DNA of 21,091 nucleotides from contig CP070627.1 of assembly GCA_020355945.1 (NCBI GenBank), forward strand, positions 4,882,785 to 4,903,875, given 5' to 3'. This document shows, piece by piece, positions 7,201 to 15,400 of this stretch. Both the position numbers and the translations under genes were made by a program. Under the pieces are notes generated by a model, which did not search any database, was not told the DNA's origin, and saw only the letters and a list, made by a program, of their open reading frames with translations. This stretch comes from Candidatus Aminicenantota bacterium (lineage in GTDB: Bacteria; Acidobacteriota; Aminicenantia; UBA2199). Numbering within the stretch: the first letter of the stretch is position 1; each line of letters starts with the position of its first letter.

Positions 7201-10200
7201 TATCCGCCGTGGAAATATTGGGAGAAGAGGAAAAGAAACAACTCCTGGAGGAATTCAACGGGGCGACGATTAAATATACCGGCAGTGAAACCTTCATCGA
7301 ACGTTTTGCCGGACGGGTGCAAAGCAACCCGGACTATATTGCTTTAGTGGGCAGGAGGTGGGACCCCGGGTCTATCAAAGAAGATATCGGAGAAAAACAT
7401 ATATCTTATAAGGAATTGAATAAAAGAGCCAATCAATTGGCCCATGTACTGCGGGATAAAGGCGTTAAACCCGATACCCTGGTGGGGATGATGATGGAGC
7501 GTTCGCCGGACCTGATCATTGGAATCCTGGGCATATTGAAATCAAGCGCCGCCTATTTACCTTTAGATGCCGGCTACCCGGAAGAGCGCCTCCGATATAT
7601 GCTTAAAGATAGTAATGCCCAAATCTTATTGACAGGAAAAGAGCTCGAGGCTGCGATAAACTTCGGCGGGGAAATCATCGAATATAACCATGAGGCATGG
7701 AATTTTGCCGGCAGTTCCGATCCGGGGCCGGTGACCCGGCAGCACTGGTTGGCGTATGTTATTTATACCTCCGGTTCTACAGGAAAGCCGAAAGGAGTGA
7801 TGGTTAACCGTGAAAATCTTATGGGTTATTTATATTCGTTTGAGCAGGAGTTTAAGTTTACAACAAGAGATGTGGTGATACAGCAGGCCTCTTATTCTTT
7901 TGATGCCTTTGGGGAAGAAGTATTTCCCTGCCTGCTGCAGGGAGGAAAGATGGTTGTTATTTTCAAAGAAGACCTGATGAATATCACATTTTTATCCGGG
8001 TTGATATTAAATCATAATGTCACCGTTATCGATTGTTCACCTTTGCTGTTAAATGAGTTAAATAAGTTATGCCAGCCCGGGGCCTCGAATCCCTTAAACA
8101 CCATCCGCCTCTTCATCAGCGGTGGAGATGTATTAAAAAGGGAATACATTGACAATCTTATAAAAATCGGGACGGTTTATAATACCTATGGCCCCACCGA
8201 AACAACAATATGTGCTGCTTATCATCAAGTTAACCGGGCAGGGGCATCGGCTGTCCCTATCGGCAGGCCCATTACCAACTACCGGTTGTATATCCTCAAC
8301 CGGCATGGTCATGGATTACCCATTGGTGTTCCCGGTGAGATCTGCATTTCCGGCGTGGGGGTCAGCAGGGGGTATCTTAATCAACCGGGATTAACCAGGG
8401 AAAAGTTTGTATTACAGTCCTGGTTCCCGGGAGAAATGATGTATAAAACAGGTGACCTGGGAAAATGGCTGGCAGACGGCAACATTGAATTCCTGGGGCG
8501 ATTGGACCGGCAGGTGAACATCAGGGGATTTCGCATCGAACTGGAAGAAATCGAAAGGCAGTTACAGGCCCATGAACATATAGATAAAATCCAGGTGGTA
8601 CCGGTGGAGGGACATTCCCTTTGCGCCTATTTTACCAGTAAAAAAGAAGAAAATCCCGGGCAACTGCGGCACTCTTTATCTTTGAAATTCCCGGGTTATA
8701 TGATCCCTGACTATTTTGTGCAATTGCAACAGATGCCCTTGACCCCGCAGGGTAAAATCGATACCCGGGCATTGCCAGAGCCCGGGGCATACAGTCCCGG
8801 GGCCGGTGCACAATACATACCGCCAGGAAGTGAATCGGAAAAAAAATTGGCAAAAATCTGGCAGGAAATACTGGGATTGGAAACGATAAGTATAACCGAT
8901 AATTTTTTTGAATTGGGTGGGAATTCCATACGCATGATCCAGGCGATAGTCCGTATTCGCGAAGAGATGCGCCAGGAAGTGGCATTTAAGACTTTTTTCC
9001 GCTGTCCCACGATTAAGAGTCTATCCAGGGCCATTGTCGGCACAAAAGCCCGGGACCTGGAAGTCCCGCCGATTAAACCGGTGTCACGGGACAGGAGAAT
9101 ACCTTTATCCTTTTCACAGGAACAGATCTGGATTTTGCAGCAGTTATACCAGGAATACATGTCATATCATGTTCCCCGCGCCATACGCATAAAAGGTGAC
9201 CTGGATGTAAGTTTACTGGAGCGGACGTTTACAGGAATGATCAAGCGCCATGAAATACTGCGGACCGTATTCCCGGCAGGGGACAGCGGGCCTGAACAGC
9301 ACATACTCGAACCTTTTGAATTTAAAATACCGGTAATGGATATGCGCGGGTTGGCCGGTGATAAGCAAGCGAACCAGGTATCGGCATTTATATTGGCGGA
9401 AGGTCAACGTAAATTCCACCTGGATCAAGGGCCCTTGCTGCGAGTGACCCTGTTAAAGCTGGGTGACACGGAACATATGTTGGTGTTTTGTGAGCATCAT
9501 CTCATCCATGATGGTTGGTCTCAAGGGATACTGCTGGGGGAATTCCTGGTAATTTTTGAAGCCCTCCTGGCAGGGAAAGCTTCACCGCTGCCAGCCTTAC
9601 CCATACAATATGCGGATTTTGCCTGTTGGCAGCGAGATTATTTCCAGGGAGAAATATTGGAACAATGGCTGGATTATTGGAAAGAGAAATTGTCAGGGCT
9701 GGCGCCGCTATTGGAACTTCCCACGGACCGGCCCAGGCCCCCTGTCATTAGTGGAAAAGGAGCGGATAAAATTTTTTATATACCCGCCGGGTTAACCCGG
9801 GCACTGGATCAATACAGCAGGGAAAATGGCGTGACACTATTTATGACAATGCTGGCTGCCTTTAAAGTATTGATGTATCGTTATACAGGCACCGCGGATT
9901 TATGTGTAGGTACTGCGGTGGCCAACCGCAAACATAAAGAAATGGAAGGTATGTTGGGCATGGTAATTAATACCATTGCTTTAAGGACTGAGGTTCCGGG
10001 GGGATTAACTTTTAATGAATGTTTGCAAAGAGTGAAAAATACCTGTTTGGAAGCATACCAGCATGAAGAGGTCCCTTTTGAAAAAATAGTCGAGGGTCTT
10101 CGACCTGAACGGAGTTTGAGTTACATGCCCATATTCCAGGTAATGTTTAGTTTCATGGACACCCCCACCCATGACCTGGTACTGCCCGGCCTGGAATTGC

Positions 10201-12452
10201 ACCTGGAAAATGCCCATAACCGCTCTTCCAAATTCGATATCGATGTGGTGGTGGTGCCAAACAATACCGAAGCAGCAGGAGAAGACCAGGAGGGTACTTT
10301 AGTAGAATGGGAATACAATACGGATATTTTTGAAAGTTCCACTATAGAACGGATGGTAAACCACTATTATTGCCTGGTCCGGGAAATTATTCGCTGCCCG
10401 GGAGAAAAAATTTCAGCAATACCCATGATGGAAAAAGCCGAATTAGAACAAATTTTGTATCAATTTAACCATACAGAGGCACAATACCCGAAAAATAAAT
10501 CTCTTCACCAGTTATTTGCAGAGCAAGTGGAGAGGACCGGGGACCATATAGCCATAGTGGGAAAATTACAAGTTACAAAATACAAATTACAAACCAATGA
10601 GGCGTCCTACAGACGAATAAACGCCTTCGGCGAGATTCAACTTTCTTACAGCCTTTTAAATGAAAAATCCGATCAAATGGCTTATATATTATGGGAAAAA
10701 GGTATAAAACCCGGTACCATCACGGCAATCATGGCAGCGCCTTCCATCGAGATGATCATCGGGATATTGGGTATATTAAAGGCAGGAGGCGCTTATTTGG
10801 CTATAGACCCGGAATACCCGGAAGAACGCATTGATTTCATGTTGAAAGACAGCGGGACCGGGATTCGTTTAACCACAAAAGAGATCGTCTTTACGCCGGA
10901 GGAGTTTAATCGCTGTCCCAAAGGCACTGCTTTCCACCCGCGCCTGTCACCCGGACCTGCCGCCTCTCTGGCTTACGTTGCCTATACCTCCAGCGCCGCC
11001 GGGAAACCCAAAGGTGCGGCGATTGAGCACCTGGCAATTGTCAATACAGTGGTATGGAGAAAAAACTATTATTGTTTCCAACCGGATGATGTGGTATTAC
11101 AACTGTCTGCTATTTCGTCCGGCAGTTGGCTGGAAGATATATTTACACCGTTAACCAGTGGTGCGCGGCTTTTTTTACTCCAGGCCCGGCAGCGAAAGGA
11201 CACGGGATATTTAAAAAAATTGCTGATAACTGCCAGGGTGACTTATTTTTTAATTGTTCCCGCTTTATATAAAATTTATATTGAAGAAATTCCCGACAGT
11301 TTAGCGGGAGTGAGATGCGTCACCCTTTGCGGTGAGCATCTCAGCGAGGAGCTGGTAAAACGGCATTTTAAGAGGTTAGGTCATGTAAAATTGTATCACC
11401 AGTATGGGCCCGGGGAAAACAGCGGGTGTACCACTGTGCATGCATTTGACCCGGCTAACACAAGGGTACTGGTAGGCAAGCCTATCTCCAATGTAACCTG
11501 TTACATCCTGGATAACAATGGGCAGGTATCGCCTATTGGGGCAGCCGGTGAATTATGCTTATCCGGTCACAGCCTTGCCCGCGGCTATTTAAATGACCCG
11601 GAATTAACCGCTGAAAAATTCTGTCTCCGACGGCCAGGGGGCTCTTTTTGTAAAAACCGCCCCCTGGACCCCCACAAAAACTTTTTATTATCTGCTCCCC
11701 ACTCACCCTACTCACCTCACTCACCTATATACAAAACCAATGACCTGGCTCGCTGGCTTCCTGGCGGCAGTATGGAGTTCCTGGGCAGGAGGGATCAGCA
11801 GGTAAAAATAAGGGGATTCAGGATTGAAGTCGGTGAAATCGAAAACCAATTATTGAAGCATGATGAAATAAAAGATGCAGTGGTAATAACAAAACAGGAG
11901 GAACATGAGGGAAATATAGAAAAATATCTCCGCGCTTATTTTGTTTCGGAACGGGATTTTAAATCAACGGAATTAAGAAAATATTTATCGCATACACTGC
12001 CTGATTACATGATTCCCTCGTATTTCGTCCGGGTGGAGGCCATGCCCTTAACCCCGCAGGGTGAAATAGATAAAGAATCCCTGGCCTTGATAGGTACTCC
12101 GCCGGCTGCAAGCCTGGAACATGCGCAATCCCAAACCGATGTGGAAAAAATATTAACCGGCATCTGGCAAGAGGTCCTCAAACGAGATAAAATCGGCATT
12201 CATGATAATTTTTTTGACCTGGGCGGGAACTCTTTGAATCTCATTCATTTAAATAATAAATTGAGAGAAGTCTTAAAAATCGAGATTCCAGTGGTATCTA
12301 TTTATAAATATATGACCATAAGTTCTTTTATCCAATACCTGGACCAGGAAGAAATATTAATAAATAAATTTGAAACAGAAACCGACCGGTCCAGTGAAAT
12401 AGAAAAAGGCAGGAGTCGATTAAAGAAAAAAATCAGCCGTATGAGGGCTTAG
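4221..12452 (+). CDS. Non-ribosomal peptide synthetase C-PCP-C-A-PCP-C-A*-PCP
   Basis: The protein has 2743 residues from the preferred start. Domains in order are C1 (HHLLFDG at 145-151), PCP1 (GGHS, Ser508), C2 (HHIITDG near 703), A1 (YTSGSTGKPKG), PCP2 (GGNS, Ser1569), C3 (HHLIHDG near 1759), A2 and PCP3 (GGNS, Ser2671). All three C domains keep the catalytic second His, and all three PCPs keep the phosphopantetheine serine. Two things are odd: module 1 has no adenylation domain, and A2 has lost key residues. There is no epimerase or thioesterase. The C-terminus ends in a charged, basic helix (GRSRLKKKISRMR) that could dock to the ketosynthase of the next protein, whose gene starts 22 bases downstream. 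The enzyme would work in the cytoplasm and build the first part of a peptide-polyketide hybrid. The family call is firm; the product is not known. Confidence 0.95.
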   Translation: MTKLTKKNIEDIFALTPMQEGMLLHYLQDPDSEYFFEQLILNISGNIDVDIFQKAWHVVVENNGMLRTVFRWHDLENPVQITLKKHEPGTLFYDFTGIDDNEKKKSLENVIEKDRLEKFDLRQVPFRVTLCKTKEDEYEMIISHHHLLFDGWSNGIILKEFFNAYNGLAAGKNPVKPLKNKFKEFVKWNRDQDTRQQEKYWSNYLKGFDTRKEFPGKQIRKGKTIKNVKTFQLRFDNEVKEKWESFVKTHNITIADLLYSGWGLLLQRCNHTSDVLFHTTVSGRNPGIKGIEDIVGMFINTLPLRVQTRSPEKTAGFLARTHDDLQQRREFENSSLTIVNEYLDQFPAQTLFDSVLVIENYPLDTILMQENSLLSVNSFTSRGMSHYDITLIITLFSGICLDFTFHRDLFDEEIMVKLAYDFYYILEGIIENPHREVNQLTISSEAVRERLLARYNGIGTGGQPGDQEYAAPGDRVEETLVEIWAELFRVDKAVIGIDANFFDFGGHSLKAAMLAAKMLRCFNVPVPLPEIFRRPTIRELAQYIKPAAEEKYIPIKPLEKKQYYPAASAQKRLYMLQQLDLKSTVYNGPLIMILEGEIQKEHMEQSFRKLIDRHESLRTSFKQHFGEPVQKVHDPADIRFALQYHDLTLTFAEVTKEKSGQENSIAALGQKAVKPFDLSQVPLLRVELIKIKEQKHLFIVDMHHIITDGTSTQILLREFGAIYRGEQLSPLKIHYRDFCVWQHERFNTGKLKHQEEFWFNHLQGELPVLDMPTDYLRPALQHFEGNRIRFEIEEPLTRQVKALMKKTGTTLYMVLLAVYNILLGCYTGQEDIIVGTPIAGRNDASLEDTVGLFLETLAVRTYPLANKLFDHFLTEIKTTALDAYENRDYPFGELLEKLEVRKDLSRNPVFDAMLNVLNQDTAQLEIEGVTVIPFDFTLNVSKVDFTLEAREVENKVILELEYSTALFRKETMERFSRHFSNTLERVVNQPLIRLSAVEILGEEEKKQLLEEFNGATIKYTGSETFIERFAGRVQSNPDYIALVGRRWDPGSIKEDIGEKHISYKELNKRANQLAHVLRDKGVKPDTLVGMMMERSPDLIIGILGILKSSAAYLPLDAGYPEERLRYMLKDSNAQILLTGKELEAAINFGGEIIEYNHEAWNFAGSSDPGPVTRQHWLAYVIYTSGSTGKPKGVMVNRENLMGYLYSFEQEFKFTTRDVVIQQASYSFDAFGEEVFPCLLQGGKMVVIFKEDLMNITFLSGLILNHNVTVIDCSPLLLNELNKLCQPGASNPLNTIRLFISGGDVLKREYIDNLIKIGTVYNTYGPTETTICAAYHQVNRAGASAVPIGRPITNYRLYILNRHGHGLPIGVPGEICISGVGVSRGYLNQPGLTREKFVLQSWFPGEMMYKTGDLGKWLADGNIEFLGRLDRQVNIRGFRIELEEIERQLQAHEHIDKIQVVPVEGHSLCAYFTSKKEENPGQLRHSLSLKFPGYMIPDYFVQLQQMPLTPQGKIDTRALPEPGAYSPGAGAQYIPPGSESEKKLAKIWQEILGLETISITDNFFELGGNSIRMIQAIVRIREEMRQEVAFKTFFRCPTIKSLSRAIVGTKARDLEVPPIKPVSRDRRIPLSFSQEQIWILQQLYQEYMSYHVPRAIRIKGDLDVSLLERTFTGMIKRHEILRTVFPAGDSGPEQHILEPFEFKIPVMDMRGLAGDKQANQVSAFILAEGQRKFHLDQGPLLRVTLLKLGDTEHMLVFCEHHLIHDGWSQGILLGEFLVIFEALLAGKASPLPALPIQYADFACWQRDYFQGEILEQWLDYWKEKLSGLAPLLELPTDRPRPPVISGKGADKIFYIPAGLTRALDQYSRENGVTLFMTMLAAFKVLMYRYTGTADLCVGTAVANRKHKEMEGMLGMVINTIALRTEVPGGLTFNECLQRVKNTCLEAYQHEEVPFEKIVEGLRPERSLSYMPIFQVMFSFMDTPTHDLVLPGLELHLENAHNRSSKFDIDVVVVPNNTEAAGEDQEGTLVEWEYNTDIFESSTIERMVNHYYCLVREIIRCPGEKISAIPMMEKAELEQILYQFNHTEAQYPKNKSLHQLFAEQVERTGDHIAIVGKLQVTKYKLQTNEASYRRINAFGEIQLSYSLLNEKSDQMAYILWEKGIKPGTITAIMAAPSIEMIIGILGILKAGGAYLAIDPEYPEERIDFMLKDSGTGIRLTTKEIVFTPEEFNRCPKGTAFHPRLSPGPAASLAYVAYTSSAAGKPKGAAIEHLAIVNTVVWRKNYYCFQPDDVVLQLSAISSGSWLEDIFTPLTSGARLFLLQARQRKDTGYLKKLLITARVTYFLIVPALYKIYIEEIPDSLAGVRCVTLCGEHLSEELVKRHFKRLGHVKLYHQYGPGENSGCTTVHAFDPANTRVLVGKPISNVTCYILDNNGQVSPIGAAGELCLSGHSLARGYLNDPELTAEKFCLRRPGGSFCKNRPLDPHKNFLLSAPHSPYSPHSPIYKTNDLARWLPGGSMEFLGRRDQQVKIRGFRIEVGEIENQLLKHDEIKDAVVITKQEEHEGNIEKYLRAYFVSERDFKSTELRKYLSHTLPDYMIPSYFVRVEAMPLTPQGEIDKESLALIGTPPAASLEHAQSQTDVEKILTGIWQEVLKRDKIGIHDNFFDLGGNSLNLIHLNNKLREVLKIEIPVVSIYKYMTISSFIQYLDQEEILINKFETETDRSSEIEKGRSRLKKKISRMRA
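4245..5850 (+). other. Module 1: C1-PCP1 without an adenylation domain
   Basis: C1 opens with 'LTPMQEGMLLHYL', a form I associate with DCL-type or other non-LCL condensation domains, and ends in the usual C-to-A linker 'RERLLARYNG'. Instead of an A domain, 18 residues later comes the normal A-to-PCP linker 'YAAPGDRVEETLVEIW' and then a complete PCP with 'DANFFDFGGHSL'. The junction is clean, as if a whole A domain were absent rather than decayed. PCP1 would need loading in trans, or the module passes on or skips. Confidence 0.85.
5907..9030 (+). other. Module 2: C2-A1-PCP2, basic amino acid predicted
   Basis: C2 begins 'YYPAASAQKRLYML', the LCL style. A1 has intact cores: LKSSAAYLPLD, YTSGSTGKPKG, NTYGPTETT, YKTGDLGKWL and the A10 lysine (PQGKID, codon 8754). 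By alignment to GrsA the pocket residues read D235 A236 E239 D278 I299 G301 T322 I330 C331. Two acidic residues in the pocket (239, 278) fit a basic side chain, and the code resembles lysine codes I remember. Substrate prediction is tentative. PCP2 has an intact serine at 8925-8927. Confidence 0.8.
10563..10595. repeat. TTACAAA-type tandem repeat inside A2
   Basis: Degenerate 7-base TTACAAA/TACAAAA units lie in frame near the N-terminus of A2, encoding 'LQVTKYKLQTN' between 'IAIVG' and 'LSYSLL'. The segment shares a run including AAAATACAAATTACAAA with the longer repeat at 17427-17490 in the next gene, and both encode TKYKLQ. Confidence 0.8.
11622..11727. repeat. Hairpin plus 9-base tandem repeat inserted in A2 (A6-A7 loop)
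   Basis: CCAGGGGGC (11634-11642) pairs with GCCCCCTGG (11659-11667), with an inner TTTTT/AAAAA pairing. The insert then holds three 9-base units starting ACTCACC (11701-11709, 11710-11718, 11719-11727). It encodes about 35 residues between 'LTAEKF' and 'YKTNDL', where the sister domain A1 has 11. Part of it (11634-11690) matches 19745-19780 in reverse orientation. Confidence 0.85.
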
Positions 12453-12474
12453 TTATGGTGAATAGGGGGTTAAA

Positions 12475-15400
12475 ATGACTGAACTGGAAACAGGAAATAA
12501 TGAAACCGGATTGGAAATTGCCGTGATTGGCATGGCGGGTAGGTTCCCGGGTGCCGGTAATATAAATGAGTTCTGGGATAACTTAAAGAATGGCAGGGAA
12601 AGCATTGGTTTTTTTTCAGATAAAGAATTGGCAGAAGCCGATGTTGAGCCCGGGTTGTGGAAAAATAGCAATTATGTAAAAGCCCGGGGGGTTTTAGACG
12701 ATATGGAATGTTTTGATGCTTCTTTTTTCGGGTATACGCCCGGGGAAGCGGAAATAATGGACCCGCAGATGCGGATTTTCCATGAATGTGCCTGGGAAGC
12801 GCTGGAAGATGCCGGGTATGCCCCGGGTGGCTATAAAAAATTAATCGGGTGTTATGCCGGGGCCTCTTCTAATCTTTATTGGCAGGCGTTATCTTACCTA
12901 TCCGGTAAAAACAGCGAGTTTGGCGAATATGCTGCCAGCCAATTGCATGATAGGGATTTTTTGTGTACCCGTATCGCCCATTGTTTGGATTTAAGAGGGC
13001 AGGCCGTGGTGGTGCAGACAGCGTGTTCAACGTCATTGGTGGCGGTTCACCTGGCATGCCAGGGGTTAATCAGCGGTGAATGCGATATGGCGCTGGCTGG
13101 CGGGGTTTCACTCTCTTATATGAAAACAGCAGGGTACCTGTATCAACAAGACATGATCTTTTCGCCTGACGGCCACTGCCGGGCCTTTGACGCCCGGGCC
13201 AATGGCACCATCTTTGGAGATGGGGTTGGAGTGGTGGTGTTGAAACCACTTGAAGAAGCAATCGCTGACAGGGACCATATATATGCAATGATTAAAGGCT
13301 CTGCTGTAAATAATGATGGAATGAACAAATCAGGGTATTCAGCCCCCGGTATTGAAGGTCAGGCAGCAGTCATCCGTATGGCCCACCAGGCCGCTGGCAT
13401 CAACCCCGAAACGATCTCCTATATTGAAACTCACGGCACAGGAACCTCTTTAGGGGACCCGGTTGAATTAGAAGGTTTGAAATTGGCATTTCACACCCGT
13501 AAAAAACAGTTTTGCCGGCTGGGCTCAGTGAAATCCAATATCGGACATTTAAATGCCGCGGCTGGTATTGCCGGTTTAATCAAGACAATACTGGCATTGA
13601 CGCATCGATTGATTCCCCCCAGTTTGCATTTTCACAGCCCGAATCCAAAGATCGATTTTGACAACAGTCCTTTTTATGTGAACACAAAGCCCCAGGAGTG
13701 GAACAATGATGAAAACCCGCTGAGAGCAGGGGTCAGCTCGTTTGGCATCGGCGGTACCAATGCGCACGTGGTGTTAGAGGAATGGCCTGGCAACCATTCC
13801 TCTAACGCATGGACCATGGACCATGGACCATGGAGTCAAGGTAGGGGCGGGGTTTCCCCGCCCCCAGGATCACGAGAATATCAATTAATCCTATTATCTG
13901 CCAAAACCCAATCCGCCCTGGATAAAATGACCCATAACCTGGTAAATTATTTGCAAGAAGGTCCCCCGGTAAATCTTGTTGATATGAGTTATACACTGCA
14001 GGCCGGCAGGAAGCGCTTTGAACATGGAAAAATGGTAGTGGTATCGAACCGGGAACAAGCTGCCCGGGCTTTATCTTCACCGGGCCCTGAGGTGCAAACC
14101 CATTTTACAAAAGCATCCAATGAAAAAAAAGTGGTATTTATGTTTCCCGGGCAGGGCTCCCAATACGTCAACATGGGCCGTGAATTCTATGAAAAACAAC
14201 CCCTATTCCGGGAAGAAATGGACCGTTGTTTTGAGATACTCAACACCCTGGTGGATGTCGATCTCAAAGATATTCTTTACCCCCCCGAGAGGTCCGAGAG
14301 GTCCGACCGGTCAGACCAGTCCGACCTGATCCACCAAACCGAAATCGCCCAGCCCCTGTTATTTGCCTTTGAGTATTCCCTGGCAAAGTTGCTGCTGAAA
14401 TGGGGAATTACACCTGATGCCATGATAGGCCACAGCATCGGCGAATATACCGCAGCCTGTTTATCCGGGGTTTTTTCATTGGCAGAAGCCTTAAAATTGG
14501 TGGCATTACGAGGCAAATTCATGCAGGAGATGCCAGCCGGGGCAATGCTCAGTGTTCCTCTCCCGGAAGCGGAATTAACACCCCTACTTAACCGGGAACT
14601 ATCCCTGGCAGCGGTGAACAGTTCATCTCTAGGCGTGGTATCCGGTCCCCCGGCAGCGGTAGAAGACTTTAAAAAAGAACTGGAAGCCAAAGGCCAACCC
14701 TGCCGTTTGCTGCATACTTCCCATGCGTTTCATTCCCCCAGCATGGAACCGATTTTAGACCGGTTCAAAGCTGAAGTAAGCCAGGTGACTTTAAATGCCC
14801 CGCGTATTCCATACTTATCCAATGTAAGCGGGGATTGGATTACAGTTGACCAGGCAGTCAGCCCTGCCTATTGGGCGGTTCAATTAAGGGAAAAAGTTTG
14901 CTTTGCCCGGGGGCTGGAAAAATTGTTAGACAATGATGATGCCATTTTCATAGAAGTGGGTCCGGGAAAAGTCCTGGGTACCTTTGTCCACCAGCATGCC
15001 GCTAAAAAAGACACCCACCAGGTGGTCCACCTGGTGAAACATCCCCGGGAACAACACCCTGATATCCTTTTCCTGTTAAACAAAATCGGCCAATTATGGT
15101 TGTATGGAGTAGAATTGGATTGGTCAGGGTTTTATGCAGGCAAGAAGAGGTACCGGGTATCTTTACCCACTTACCCGTTTGCCCGGGACCCCTTCCATAT
15201 GCCGGTGAACCTTTTCAAAAACGGTTTGGAATCATTAAAAAACAAGCCTGATCTGCGTAAAAAGCAGGACATGGCAGATTGGTTTTACATCCCCTCGTGG
15301 GAGCGTTCGCTGCTGGTTGCTGCCGGGAACGGCCAGGAATTCCCTTCATCCGATTGGTTGGTGTTTTTGGATGAGTGCGGAATAGGAAGCCGCTTGAAAA

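Larger units (their letters stand above)
9093..12340 (+). other. Module 3: C3-A2*-PCP3 with a degenerate adenylation domain
   Basis: C3 (RIPLSFSQEQIWILQQL, HHLIHDG) and PCP3 (DNFFDLGGNSL) are intact. A2 is not. The A3 core reads YTSSAAGKPKG in place of YTSGSTGKPKG. The A4 region reads SGSWLEDIF, so the Asp235 equivalent is Gly. A5 is YGPGENSG rather than YGPTETT. A7 is YKTNDL rather than YKTGDL. A10 is PQGEIDK, with Glu (12063-12065) where the catalytic Lys517 equivalent should be. The domain also carries two repeat-derived inserts. It keeps full length and frame, so it probably remains as a structural piece. Confidence 0.85.

Noticed and set aside
7350..7400. Repeat insert in the A1 N-terminal loop
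   Set aside because: The loop is longer than usual, but I see no tandem units or hairpin in the DNA, so it is not listed as a repeat.
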